Shown one piece after another: positions 21,692 to 29,941 of a stretch of DNA of 64,000 nt. The notes beneath the pieces were generated by a model. That model had not been told where the DNA came from. It did no database searches and worked only from the letters and a program-made list of their open reading frames with translations. The position numbers and the translations under genes were made by a program. The DNA comes from DASPHG01 sp963849605. GTDB taxonomy: Bacteria > Actinomycetota > Thermoleophilia > Solirubrobacterales > Thermoleophilaceae. Positions within the stretch are counted from its first letter, which is position 1. Every line of letters begins with the position of its first letter. The stretch spans positions 496,001-560,000 of the forward strand of contig CAWKHX010000015.1 of NCBI GenBank assembly GCA_963849605.1, in the 5' to 3' direction.

Positions 21692-23437
21692 GTGAACCTC
21701 GAGCAGTCTCTTCACGAGCTCTTCGGCTTCCCAGGCTTCCGTCCCGGGCAGCGCGAGGCGTGCGACGCCGCGCTCGCCGGGCGCGACGCGCTCGTCGTGA
21801 TGCCGACCGGCTCGGGCAAGTCGCTCTGCTACCAGCTCCCCGCGCTGGTCGGCGACGACCTCGCGATCGTCGTCTCCCCGCTCGTCGCCCTGATGCAGGA
21901 CCAGGTCGAGGCGCTGCAAGCGCGCGGGCGCGAGGACGTGGCGCTCGTCAACTCGCAGCAGGACTCGGCCACCAACCGGGCGGCGATCGACGCGGCGCTG
22001 GACGGCCGGCTGCGGCTCCTGTACGTGGCGCCGGAGCGATTCTCGTCACCGGGATTCGCCGACCGCATCCGTGGCGCGCGCGTCGGCCTGTTCGTCGTCG
22101 ACGAGGCGCACTGCGTCTCGCAATGGGGCCACGACTTCAGGCCCGACTACTTCCGGCTCGCCGACGCCGCGCGCTACGTCGGCGCGCGCTCGCTGATGGC
22201 ATCCACCGCCACCGCAACGCCGCAGGTGGCCGCCGACGTCGTGCGCCGGCTCGGGCTCCGCGATGCCCTGCGGGTCACGACCGGCTTCGACCGCCCCAAC
22301 CTCGCATTCGCGGTCGCCCGGCCGGCCCCGCATGAGAAGCGCCCGCTGCTGGCCGCGGCGCTGCGCGACCCCGCGGCCCGGCCCGCGATCGTCTACGCGG
22401 GCACACGCGCGGGGGCCGAGGAGATCGCGGAGGCGCTGGCGGCCACGGGGATGAGCACCGGGGCCTACCACGCGGGCATCGGCCGCGAGCAGCGCGCGAA
22501 GGTGCAGCGCGCCTTCCTGGCCGATGAGATCGAGGTGATTGTCGCGACCAACGCGTTCGGGATGGGCGTGGACAAGCCGAACGTCAGGACGGTCGTCCAC
22601 GCCAGCGTCCCCGCGTCGCTCGAGGCGTACTACCAGGAGGCTGGCCGTGGGGGTCGCGACGGCGCGCCGGCCCGCGCGCTCCTTCTCGCCGAGAACCGCG
22701 ACAAGGCGCTGCACGTCCACTTCATCAAGCGCGACGAGCTGACGGACGCGATGCCGGGGCGCGTGGCCCAGGCGCTCAAGGCGCTGGCCGGTGACAACGG
22801 CCGCTACGAGTTCGACGCATGGCGGCTCGAGGAGGCGACCGGCCTCAGCGACGAGCAGCTGCGTGCGGTGCTCGGGCATCTTGCGCGGTCGGGCATCGTG
22901 GAGCCGTCGCCGGCACCGCCGGAGCGGCTCGCCGGGCGCGTGGCCGCGGAGTTCGACGGACGCGCGGCGGCGCAGTGCCGCACGTCGATGGGCGAGGCCG
23001 CGAAGGCACGCTGGCGCCAGTACCGCGACATCTGGGCGTACGTGGAGAGCGACGGCTGCCGGCGCGAGCGCGTGCTGCGCCACTTCGGCGACCGCTCGCA
23101 GCCTCAGCCGAGTGGGGCGTGCTGCGACGTCTGCGAGGCGGGGCTCCTGCCCGAGCTGCCGGCGCCCGACCCGGTGTCGGTGGCGTCGCTCGACGAGGCG
23201 ATCCTGTCGGTGGCGCAGACGGCGACTCCGCGCGTGGGCAGGACCACATGCGCGGCGATCGTGCACGGCGCGCGCACGCAGAAGATCGCCAAGAACTCCT
23301 ACGACGGGCTGCCCGCATACGGCGCCTCGTCGAACATGCGGCGCGCGCAGATCCTCGAGCGGATCGATGAGCTGATCCAGGACGGCCGGCTCGCGACCTC
23401 GCGCGGGCCGTACCCGGTGCTCTCGGTCGCGTCGTGA
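21692..23437 (+). CDS. recQ: ATP-dependent DNA helicase RecQ
   Basis: 581 residues. The helicase motifs are clear: the FGFPGFRPGQREAC motif 0, Walker A MPTGSGKSLCYQLPAL, motif II VDEAHCVSQWGHDFRPDY, and motif VI AYYQEAGRGGRDG. The zinc-binding RecQ-Ct region has the expected cysteines (CRRERVLRHFGD followed by CCDVCEAG). A short winged-helix-like C-terminus follows. It unwinds DNA 3'-5' for recombinational repair. GTG 21692 is the start. The TGA overlaps the GTG of purN, an unusual pairing with a purine gene. Confidence 0.94.
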   Translation: MNLEQSLHELFGFPGFRPGQREACDAALAGRDALVVMPTGSGKSLCYQLPALVGDDLAIVVSPLVALMQDQVEALQARGREDVALVNSQQDSATNRAAIDAALDGRLRLLYVAPERFSSPGFADRIRGARVGLFVVDEAHCVSQWGHDFRPDYFRLADAARYVGARSLMASTATATPQVAADVVRRLGLRDALRVTTGFDRPNLAFAVARPAPHEKRPLLAAALRDPAARPAIVYAGTRAGAEEIAEALAATGMSTGAYHAGIGREQRAKVQRAFLADEIEVIVATNAFGMGVDKPNVRTVVHASVPASLEAYYQEAGRGGRDGAPARALLLAENRDKALHVHFIKRDELTDAMPGRVAQALKALAGDNGRYEFDAWRLEEATGLSDEQLRAVLGHLARSGIVEPSPAPPERLAGRVAAEFDGRAAAQCRTSMGEAAKARWRQYRDIWAYVESDGCRRERVLRHFGDRSQPQPSGACCDVCEAGLLPELPAPDPVSVASLDEAILSVAQTATPRVGRTTCAAIVHGARTQKIAKNSYDGLPAYGASSNMRRAQILERIDELIQDGRLATSRGPYPVLSVAS

Positions 23438-24048
23438 GCTTCCGCGTGGCGGTCCTCGCGTCGGGGACCGGGTCCAACCTTCAGGCACTGCTCGACAAGG
23501 TCCACGGGCGCGACGGAATCGAGATCGTGGCCGTGGCTTCGAACAAGCCGGACGCGCAGGCGCTCGGGCGGGCGCTCGACGCGGGGATCGAGACCGGCGT
23601 CTTCCCAGCGGAGGACTACCCCGACCGCGCCTCGCGCGACATCGCGCTCGCGGATTGGCTCGATGAGCGGGAGGTGCACCTGATCGTCCTCGCGGGGTTC
23701 ATGGAAATCCTCACCACGGGCCTGATCGAGCGTTTCCGCGGCCGGATCGTGAACGTCCATCCGTCTCTTCTACCCGCGTTCCCCGGGGTCCGGGCGATCG
23801 AGCAGGCGCTCGATTACGGGGTCCAGGTGGCCGGCGTGACGGTCCACTTCGTCGACGAGGGCGTGGACTCGGGGCCGATCATCAAGCAAGAGGCCTTCCA
23901 GCTTCCGTACCATCGCGATATCCGGGAGGTAGAGACACGCATCCACGAGATCGAGCACGAGCTCCTACCACGCGTCGTGAGGTTGATCGCGGCGGGCGGA
24001 ATTGAGATCGTGGGGCGGCAGGTGCAGGTGAGAGATGGCGGAGGCTGA
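23434..24048 (+). CDS. purN: Phosphoribosylglycinamide formyltransferase PurN
   Basis: 204 residues. Transfers a formyl group from 10-formyl-THF to GAR. Motifs are VLASGTGSNLQALLD at the N-terminus, the folate/catalytic block IVNVHPSLLPAFPG (with the conserved Asn and His), and VHFVDEGVDSGPII with the catalytic Asp. GTG 23434 overlaps recQ. The 3' end overlaps purH by 14 bp. Confidence 0.96.
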   Translation: MSFRVAVLASGTGSNLQALLDKVHGRDGIEIVAVASNKPDAQALGRALDAGIETGVFPAEDYPDRASRDIALADWLDEREVHLIVLAGFMEILTTGLIERFRGRIVNVHPSLLPAFPGVRAIEQALDYGVQVAGVTVHFVDEGVDSGPIIKQEAFQLPYHRDIREVETRIHEIEHELLPRVVRLIAAGGIEIVGRQVQVRDGGG

Positions 24049-25624
24049 TACCGAGGCACCCGGGGTGGTGCAGGCTGGGGAAGTGCAGGTGCGCCGTGCG
24101 CTCCTGTCGGTGTCCGACAAGCGCGGGCTCGTCGACTTCGCGCGCGGGCTCGCCCAGCTCGGGGTGGAGATCGTCTCCACCGGCGGCACGGCACGTGAGC
24201 TCGCGGACGCGGGCATCGAGACGCGGCCGGTCGACGACTACACCGGCTTCCCCGAGATCCTCGACGGGCGCGTCAAGACGCTGAACCCGAAGATCTACGC
24301 CGGCCTCCTGGCGGTGCGCTCGAACGAGGAGCACATGCGCACGATCGGCGAGCACGACATCGAGCCGATCGACCTCGTGTGCGTGAACCTCTATCCATTC
24401 GAACGCACCGCCGCGGCGCGCGGGGTCGACGACGCCGAGGTGATCGAGAACATCGACATCGGCGGGCCGACGCTCATCCGCGCGGCCGCGAAGAATCACG
24501 CGTACTCGGCCGTCGTCGTCAGCCCGGAGAGCTACGACGCGGTTCTCGACGAGCTCGAGTCATCTGACGGGCGGCTCTCGCAGCAGACGCGCCAGGCGCT
24601 GGCGCTCGACGCGTTCGCGTACACGGCGCGCTACGACACCGCGATCGCGCGCTGGTTCGGCGAGCGCGAGGAGGAGTTCCCGTCCACGTACGTGCGCGCG
24701 TTCGAGAAGGTGCTTGACCTCTCGTACGGGGAGAACCCGCACCAGCGCGCCGCCTACTACGCGCAGTCCGGCGCGCGCACCGATCTCTTGTCGATGGTGT
24801 CGAAGCTGCACGGCAAGGCGCTGTCGTTCAACAACCTGCTCGACCTCGACTCGGGGCGTCGGCTAGTGGACGAGTTCGAGGTGCCGGCCTGCGCGATCAT
24901 CAAGCACAACAACCCGTGTGGGTGTGCGCTCGGCGGCGGGGTCGACGAGGCGTTCCGCAAGGCGTTCGAGTGCGACCCGATGAGCGCGTTCGGCGGGATC
25001 GTTTGCTTCAACCGCAGGGTCGACCGCTACACGGCCGAGCAGGTCAACGAGATCTTCGTCGAGCTGATCTTCGCCCCCGGCTACGACGACGATGCGCTCG
25101 AGATCCTCGAGCAGAAGAAGAACATCCGCATCCTCGACAACCAGGAGCGGCGCAACTGGCCGGTGTCGGAGCACGACATCAAGCGCGTGCGCGGTGGCAT
25201 CCTCGTCCAGCATCGCGACGAGGACATGGAGATGCGCGACGAGATGCAGGTGGTCACCAAGCGCAAGCCGAGCGAGCAGGAGTGGGGCGAGCTGCTGTTC
25301 GCATGGAAGATCGCGAAGCACGTTCGCTCGAACGCGATCGTCCTGTCGAAGGAGCTGGCCACCGTCGGGATCGGCGCGGGCCAGATGAGCCGCGTGGACT
25401 CCGTCCGGCTCGCGGTCGAGAAGGCGCAGCAACCGCTCGAGGGCGCGGCGCTCGCGTCTGACGCCTTCTTCCCCTTCGCCGACGGGCCGCAGGTCGCGAT
25501 GGACGCCGGCGTGCGGGCGATCATCCAGCCGGGCGGCTCACAGCGCGACCACGAGGTCGTCGACGCCTGCGACGCGGCCGACGTCGCGATGATCTTCACC
25601 TCGCGCCGCCACTTCCGGCACTGA
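24035..25624 (+). CDS. purH: Bifunctional AICAR transformylase/IMP cyclohydrolase PurH
   Basis: 529 residues catalysing the last two steps to IMP. The N-terminal methylglyoxal-synthase-like cyclohydrolase carries RALLSVSDKRG, VSTGGTARELADAG and GRVKTLNPKIYAGLL. The C-terminal transformylase carries SYGENPHQRAAYY, IKHNNPCGCA and the final GGSQRDHEVVDACD...MIFTSRRHFRH. It completes the IMP pathway begun by the upstream pur genes. The end is 4 bp from the convergent antiporter gene. Confidence 0.97.
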   Translation: MAEADTEAPGVVQAGEVQVRRALLSVSDKRGLVDFARGLAQLGVEIVSTGGTARELADAGIETRPVDDYTGFPEILDGRVKTLNPKIYAGLLAVRSNEEHMRTIGEHDIEPIDLVCVNLYPFERTAAARGVDDAEVIENIDIGGPTLIRAAAKNHAYSAVVVSPESYDAVLDELESSDGRLSQQTRQALALDAFAYTARYDTAIARWFGEREEEFPSTYVRAFEKVLDLSYGENPHQRAAYYAQSGARTDLLSMVSKLHGKALSFNNLLDLDSGRRLVDEFEVPACAIIKHNNPCGCALGGGVDEAFRKAFECDPMSAFGGIVCFNRRVDRYTAEQVNEIFVELIFAPGYDDDALEILEQKKNIRILDNQERRNWPVSEHDIKRVRGGILVQHRDEDMEMRDEMQVVTKRKPSEQEWGELLFAWKIAKHVRSNAIVLSKELATVGIGAGQMSRVDSVRLAVEKAQQPLEGAALASDAFFPFADGPQVAMDAGVRAIIQPGGSQRDHEVVDACDAADVAMIFTSRRHFRH

Positions 25625-25628
25625 CGGG

Positions 25629-27215
25629 CTAGATCTCGAGTCGCGAGTCCTCGAGGTCGAGCTCGCGCTCGATCCGGTGCATGACCTCGTTGGAGATCTC
25701 GCCGCTGTTGCGTAGCTGGACGACCGCGCGCCGCTGCGTGATGTAGAGCTCGCGCATCAGGCGCTGGTAGGCGATCGAACGCTCCTCGAGTCCGTCCTCG
25801 TCCTCGATCTTTCCGGTCCGTACCTGGATCCGACGCTGGCGGAACTGGAACAGGCGCCGGGCGCGATCGACCGTGTCGCCGCGGGTCCAGTCCTCGACTG
25901 CCAGCTCCTCCAGCCGGTCGAGCGCCGCACGCGCGGCCGTATAACGGGCACGCGCCTCCTCGGCCTCCTCCTCGGCGCCGTCCTCCTGGACGCCGAGGCG
26001 CCGGATCAGAGCCGGGAGGGTGAGTCCCTGGCCGACGACCGTGACGAGGATCAGCGCGAATGTGATGAAGAGCAGCAGGTCGCGGTCGGGGAGAGGCGCG
26101 CCCGCGTCGGTTTCGAGCGGCAGCGCGAGCGCTGCCGCGAGCGAAACCGCGCCGCGCATCCCGGACCATGCGGACACGACACGCTCGCGCGCACCCGTCC
26201 GCCGCGCGCGCTGTTCGGGCCGGCGATCGAGCGCACGGATCAGGTACGGCACGGTGAACATGAACGCGAATCGTGTGGCGATCACCGCGGCGCAGACGAG
26301 CGCGGAGTAGCCGACCAGCTCGCCGGTCGAGTAGGCGTCCAGCCCGTCCGTGATCACCGGCAGCTGAAGCCCGATCAGGATGAACAGCGTCGCGTTGAGG
26401 AGGAAGACGAGGATCTCCCACACGGCGAAGCTCTGGAGCCGCGTCTGGGGCGAGGCGATCTCCGGCGCGATCCAGCCGAGGTAGACCCCCGTGGTGACCG
26501 AGGCGAGCACGCCCGACAGGCCGAGCTCGTCCGCTGGTATGAAGGCGGCGTAGGCGGTCAGCAGCGAGATCGTCACCTCGGTGGGCGTGTCGTCGAGCCG
26601 ACGCCGGATCTCCCCCACGACGAACCCGACGGCCAGCCCGATCGCGATCCCACCCGCGGCGGCGCCCAGGAACTCGAGGCCCGCGTCGAGCGCGGAGAAG
26701 CTCCCGCCGACCGCTGCGGCTACGGCAACCCGGTACGCCACGAGCGCGGTTGCGTCGTTGAGGAGGCTCTCGCCCTCGATGATGTTGACGATTCTGCGCG
26801 GCGCTCCGAGCCGGCGCATGATCGTCGTGGCGGCCACCGGATCGGTCGGTGAGACGATCGCGCCGAGCGCGAACGCGAGCGGCCATGAGAGCCCGATGAC
26901 CTCATGCCCGAGCACCGCGACGACCCCTATCGTCAGGAGGACGAGGCCGATCGCCGTCAGGGAGAGCGGTCGGATGTTGGTGCGGAGCGCGCGGAGATCC
27001 GAGAAGAACGCGGCCGCGTACAGGAGCGGGGGCAGGAAGACGACGAGCACGAGATCCGGATCGAGCTCGATCTCCGGAATCCCGGGTACGAGGCCGAGCA
27101 CCAGGCCGCCCAGAACGAGCGGGATCGGGTAGGGCACCGACAGCCAGCGCGCGATCGCATTGAGGCCCGCGACCGCCACGAACAGCGCGGCCAGGACGAT
27201 CTCGAAATCCTCCAC
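25629..27215 (-). CDS. CPA1-family Na+/H+ antiporter
   Basis: 528 residues. About twelve hydrophobic helices occupy the first about 400 residues, with the antiporter core GAIVSPTDPVAATTIMRRLGAP and the following IIEGESLLNDATALVAYR, where the Asp is the ion-binding residue of the NhaP/YjcE group. A charged cytosolic tail of about 120 residues follows. It exports Na+ (or K+) in exchange for protons. The promoter side faces tRNA-Lys on the same strand, 23 bp upstream. Confidence 0.92.
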   Translation of the reverse strand: MEDFEIVLAALFVAVAGLNAIARWLSVPYPIPLVLGGLVLGLVPGIPEIELDPDLVLVVFLPPLLYAAAFFSDLRALRTNIRPLSLTAIGLVLLTIGVVAVLGHEVIGLSWPLAFALGAIVSPTDPVAATTIMRRLGAPRRIVNIIEGESLLNDATALVAYRVAVAAAVGGSFSALDAGLEFLGAAAGGIAIGLAVGFVVGEIRRRLDDTPTEVTISLLTAYAAFIPADELGLSGVLASVTTGVYLGWIAPEIASPQTRLQSFAVWEILVFLLNATLFILIGLQLPVITDGLDAYSTGELVGYSALVCAAVIATRFAFMFTVPYLIRALDRRPEQRARRTGARERVVSAWSGMRGAVSLAAALALPLETDAGAPLPDRDLLLFITFALILVTVVGQGLTLPALIRRLGVQEDGAEEEAEEARARYTAARAALDRLEELAVEDWTRGDTVDRARRLFQFRQRRIQVRTGKIEDEDGLEERSIAYQRLMRELYITQRRAVVQLRNSGEISNEVMHRIERELDLEDSRLEI

Positions 27216-27238
27216 AACTGGATTGTCGCGTGCGCGAG

Positions 27239-27309
27239 TGGGGGCGCTCGGAATCGAACCGAGACCAGCAGATTAAAAGTCTGCAGCCCGACCTTCGGGC
27301 CACGCCCCC
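27239..27309 (-). tRNA. tRNA-Lys (anticodon TTT)
   Basis: The reverse strand folds as a complete cloverleaf: 7-bp acceptor GGGGGCG/CGCCCCC, D arm GCCC/GGGC, anticodon arm GCAGA-CTTTTAA-TCTGC with anticodon TTT, and T arm CTCGG-TTCGATT-CCGAG, then discriminator A. No CCA is encoded. It lies just upstream of, and on the same strand as, the antiporter gene. Confidence 0.96.
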
Positions 27310-27363
27310 GAGAGGCCCGAGAAACTGTAGTCCGCGAGCGCGAAAGCACGTCTGATTTGCATG

Positions 27364-27377
27364 GGAACATATGTTCG
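27364..27377. promoter_or_regulatory. LexA (SOS) box
   Basis: GGAACATATGTTCG contains the perfect 12-bp palindrome GAACATATGTTC. This fits the LexA consensus of Bacillus and Actinobacteria (CGAAC-N4-GTTCG) at 13 of 14 positions. It covers the most upstream ATG (27371) of the HNH gene, so LexA binding would block that promoter; the true start is then probably downstream (GTG 27458). Assignment is by motif only. Confidence 0.7.
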
Positions 27378-27904
27378 TGAGACGTCGCGAACCTGTCGTC
27401 CCTGTTCCTCTTGTCCGTAAGGCCGGTCGCCCGCCTTCACCCGACAGACGTTGCGCTGTGGAGGTCCGCGAGTGCAAGCGTCACGGAATGACTGAGTTCG
27501 CCTTCTATGCGCGTGGCGGCGGCCGACGCCGCTGGTCGTGCAAGCGCTGCGTCGGTGAGGCCGTCACTCGGCGGCTCCAGAAGGTGAAGCGGATTCTGGT
27601 TCACGAGGCAGGCGGCTGTTGCGCAGTATGTGGCTATGACCGCTGCATCATCAACTTGGTCTTCCACCATGTCGATCCGTCGAAGAAGGCGTTCGCCATC
27701 TCCACTTCGAGTGGAAAGTCCCTTGCCGCCTACCGTGAGGAGGCCAAGAAATGCGTCCTGGTGTGCGCGAGGTGCCACGGCGAGATCGAGGCGGGGCTGA
27801 TCCCCTCTCCACCGCCGGGTACCCGCTGGAACGGGCGCGGAAGAGCGGTCTGGAATGGGGTGATGACCCCATGGAGTCCGCCGGTCTCAGAGCCGATCAT
27901 GTGA
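27371..27904 (+). CDS. HNH-motif zinc protein, probable nuclease; possibly SOS-regulated
   Basis: 177 residues from ATG 27371, or 148 from GTG 27458, which begins at VEVRECKRHG and avoids the LexA box. Two Cys pairs and an HH dyad form an HNH/zinc-finger core: CKRCVGEAVTRRLQK, then GGCCAVCGYDRC, VFHHVDPSKKAF, and KCVLVCARCHGEIEAGL. This is the pattern of small HNH proteins that are common in Thermoleophilia-type genomes; they are presumed DNA-binding or nicking enzymes, and no substrate is known. The neighbours are tRNA-Lys upstream and the 28-residue membrane ORF downstream. The overlapping LexA box suggests induction by DNA damage. Confidence 0.75.
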   Translation: MFVRRREPVVPVPLVRKAGRPPSPDRRCAVEVRECKRHGMTEFAFYARGGGRRRWSCKRCVGEAVTRRLQKVKRILVHEAGGCCAVCGYDRCIINLVFHHVDPSKKAFAISTSSGKSLAAYREEAKKCVLVCARCHGEIEAGLIPSPPPGTRWNGRGRAVWNGVMTPWSPPVSEPIM

Positions 27905-27942
27905 GGGAAGCCGAGATCCAGCCCTTTATCACCAGGAGAAAC

Positions 27943-28029
27943 ATGAGCACCACGCAGTTGATCATCGTCGCAGTCCTTTCCCTCGCGGTCGTCGCCCTCC
28001 TGATGGCCCGCCAGCGTCAGACCGACTAG
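27943..28029 (+). CDS. 28-residue single-pass membrane miniprotein
   Basis: ATG 27943 is preceded by a strong Shine-Dalgarno AGGAG (27934-27938) at ideal spacing. The product is a short polar N-terminus (MSTTQ), one transmembrane helix (about residues 6-22, LIIVAVLSLAVVALLMA) and a basic tail RQRQTD. A rho-independent terminator follows 27 bp after the stop. It lies 38 bp after the HNH gene and may share its LexA-controlled transcript. Size and topology resemble SOS-induced membrane peptides such as Caulobacter SidA, but there is no sequence evidence for that function. Confidence 0.6.
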   Translation: MSTTQLIIVAVLSLAVVALLMARQRQTD

Positions 28030-28055
28030 CCAGCCACACAAGCTCCACACCGAAG

Positions 28056-28089
28056 CCGCCGCCTCCTGACAGGCGGCGGTTTTGGTTTT
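28056..28089 (+). terminator. Rho-independent terminator
   Basis: A 9-bp perfect stem (CCGCCGCCT at 28056-28064 with AGGCGGCGG at 28071-28079) encloses a 6-base loop and is followed by a T-rich run, TTTTGGTTTT. It ends the HNH/miniprotein transcript. It lies just beyond the 3' end of the convergent gene at 28099; on that strand the U-tract is missing, so it is mainly a plus-strand terminator. Confidence 0.88.
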
Positions 28090-28098
28090 GTGGGGCCT

Positions 28099-28551
28099 TC
28101 AGCGGGAGCGCGTCTTGCGGCGCTGCCTGCGCGCCGCCTTCGTCTTCGCCCGCTGCTGCGCCTTGGCGCGTGCCTTCTGGCTCCCCGGGCGGTGCCTTCC
28201 TTCCTCAGCCAGCGCCTCCGCGGCGTCCGCCGCCGGCCGGCCGGTCCCCCGCGTCCGCCGGCGCTTGCGGCGCGTGCCGACCGTCTTGCGCATGTCGCGC
28301 ACGATGAAGAAGGCGATCGCGACGAAAAGCGCGCCCGTCGCGCCGATGATCAGCCAGAACGCTGTCCCGCCGAGCGCGTCGTCGTCGCTCGACGAGGTGT
28401 CCACCGGCTGAGGCTCCGGAGGCGCGGGAGCCGGCGCTTGCGGCTGCGGCAGGGGCCCGAACGGATTGCCGCCCGGTGCTCCCTGCGCGAGCGCCGAAGA
28501 GGGCACGACGCAGGCGATCAGGAGCAGCAGCGCAAGCCAGCGGCGCATCAT
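28099..28551 (-). CDS. Single-pass membrane protein with signal peptide and basic tail, unknown function
   Basis: 150 residues. A signal peptide (RRWLALLLLIACVVPSSALA) is followed by a Pro/Gln/Ala-rich extracytoplasmic linker. One transmembrane helix follows (about residues 63-84, FWLIIGATGALFVAIAFFIV), then a strongly basic cytoplasmic tail rich in Arg, Lys and Ala. The tail suggests interaction with nucleic acid or phospholipid, but no domain is recognised. It is convergent with the terminator above; its start is 40 bp from tRNA-Glu. Confidence 0.7.
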   Translation of the reverse strand: MMRRWLALLLLIACVVPSSALAQGAPGGNPFGPLPQPQAPAPAPPEPQPVDTSSSDDDALGGTAFWLIIGATGALFVAIAFFIVRDMRKTVGTRRKRRRTRGTGRPAADAAEALAEEGRHRPGSQKARAKAQQRAKTKAARRQRRKTRSR

Positions 28552-28591
28552 GCGCGCGAGGCTAGCTCACCTAGACTCACTCGAACCCTGC

Positions 28592-28662
28592 GGCCCCGTG
28601 GTGTACTGGTCAGCACCAGCCCTTTCAAGGCTGAAGAACGGGTTCGATTCCCGTCGGGGCTA
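28592..28662 (+). tRNA. tRNA-Glu (anticodon TTC)
   Basis: Acceptor GGCCCCG pairs with CGGGGCT through a G-U first pair. The anticodon arm CAGCC-CTTTCAA-GGCTG carries anticodon TTC, and the T arm ACGGG-TTCGATT-CCCGT follows, with discriminator A at 28662. No encoded CCA. The convergent membrane-protein gene stops at the very next base. Confidence 0.95.
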
Positions 28663-29004
28663 CTAGGCCCCTGCGTCCGCCGTCTCGCTCTCGGCGTCGT
28701 AGCCCGCGCAGGACGCAGCGAAGACGGCGATCGCCACGATCAGCCCCGCGGTGTGGTCCAGCGCGAGGCCCACCACGCCGCCGGCGATCCCGCCGGCGGC
28801 AGCTGCGAACAGCGCGAGCGCCGGCGGCAGCGCCAGGATCCGCGCGGCGACCGCCGCGCACGCGACCCAGGCCACCGGGCCGGTGATCCAGCCGTAGTCC
28901 TCGAAGAAGTCGTCGCCTAGCGGCAGTGCGATCAGGACGCCGAACAGAGCGGCGACCAGCAGCGCCTGCACGAGCGCCGCCCGCGTGAACAGGGACGAGT
29001 CCAT
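28663..29004 (-). CDS. Small polytopic membrane protein, unknown function
   Basis: 113 residues with about four hydrophobic helices (LVQALLVAALFGVLIALPLG, WITGPVAWVACAAVAARI, LALFAAAAGGIAGGVVGLAL, AGLIVAIAVFAASCAGY). The loop after the first helix is acidic (GDDFFEDYG) and the tail is acidic. No family recognised. The gene sits between tRNA-Glu and tRNA-Val. Its stop abuts the 3' end of tRNA-Glu. Confidence 0.65.
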   Translation of the reverse strand: MDSSLFTRAALVQALLVAALFGVLIALPLGDDFFEDYGWITGPVAWVACAAVAARILALPPALALFAAAAGGIAGGVVGLALDHTAGLIVAIAVFAASCAGYDAESETADAGA

Positions 29005-29039
29005 GAGCCCATCGTAGGGGCCCTAGACTCGACCCGCTC

Positions 29040-29113
29040 GGACGGTTAGCTCAGCTGGCTAGAGCACCTCGCTTACAACGAGGGGGTCGCAGGTTCGAGT
29101 CCTGCACCGTCCA
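29040..29113 (+). tRNA. tRNA-Val (anticodon TAC)
   Basis: Acceptor GGACGGT/ACCGTCC, D arm with the AGCTCAGCTGGCTAGAGC pattern, anticodon arm CCTCG-CTTACAA-CGAGG with anticodon TAC, T arm GCAGG-TTCGAGT-CCTGC, discriminator A. 74 nt, no encoded CCA. Confidence 0.96.
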
Positions 29114-29151
29114 CTGGCCGCCCGGCGGCGCCACCCGGGTACGATGCGCGT

Positions 29152-29928
29152 GTGGTGGGGTTCCGCTTCGTAGCGCTCGGCTACGCGCTGTTGGTCTTCC
29201 TGATCGCGCCGGCTTGGCTGGCCGCCGAGGAGGAGTCCGCTCCGCCGGCGCCGACCGCCGCCGTGGAGGACTCGGCGACGACGGTGCAGGACGCGGTCCC
29301 GGACGTGCCGGACCTGCCCGTCCAGACGCCGGTCACCGGCGCGGACGAGGCTGACCAGCCGGCGCCCGAGCCCACGCCGGAGCGCGAGCAGAAGGCCGAC
29401 CGGGAGCCGAAGGCCGCGCCCGCCAAGACCGACGAGCGGAGCAGCAAGGAGCCATCGGCAAAGGCGTCCTCGTCGGCCACGGTGACGATCTCCGACTTCA
29501 AGTTCACGCCCGACACCGTCACGGTCAACGAGGGCGACACCGTCACGTTCAACAACGACGGCCCGACCGTCCACACAGCGACGGCGGACGACGGGTCGTT
29601 CGACACGGGCTCGCTGCGTGAGGGCGAGAGTGGCTCGGCGACCTTCACGCAGGCCGGCACGATCACCTACTTCTGCCAACCGCACCCGTTCATGAAGGGC
29701 AGCGTCGTCGTGCAGGCCGCGACTGCGGGGGGCAGCGGCTCCGGCTCGAGCGGCGGCTCGGGCAGCGGCTCGACTGACGAAAGCGGAACCGGCGGCGCGG
29801 TCGCCGGCGACGAATCGAGCAGCGGCTCGGGCCTCCCGAACACCGGCGGCGATGCGCTCTCGATAGCGCTTCTCGGGATCGCGACGCTCGGCCTCGGCAT
29901 GCTGATGCGCCGGCGCCGCGAGACCTAG
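29152..29928 (+). CDS. LPXTG-anchored cupredoxin
   Basis: 258 residues. An N-terminal signal segment (about residues 1-23) is followed by a long Pro/Ala/Glu/Lys-rich stalk (about 25-105). A plastocyanin-like domain comes next (about 108-190). The type-1 copper ligands fit His in GPTVHTATAD and Cys, His, Met in YFCQPHPFMKG. A Gly/Ser-rich linker leads to the sortase motif LPNTG, a hydrophobic helix and RRRRE. The protein should be covalently attached to the cell wall and carry an exposed copper centre for electron transfer or copper binding. GTG 29152 is the start. Confidence 0.85.
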   Translation: MVGFRFVALGYALLVFLIAPAWLAAEEESAPPAPTAAVEDSATTVQDAVPDVPDLPVQTPVTGADEADQPAPEPTPEREQKADREPKAAPAKTDERSSKEPSAKASSSATVTISDFKFTPDTVTVNEGDTVTFNNDGPTVHTATADDGSFDTGSLREGESGSATFTQAGTITYFCQPHPFMKGSVVVQAATAGGSGSGSSGGSGSGSTDESGTGGAVAGDESSSGSGLPNTGGDALSIALLGIATLGLGMLMRRRRET

Positions 29929-29941
29929 GAACGCGCGGCAG

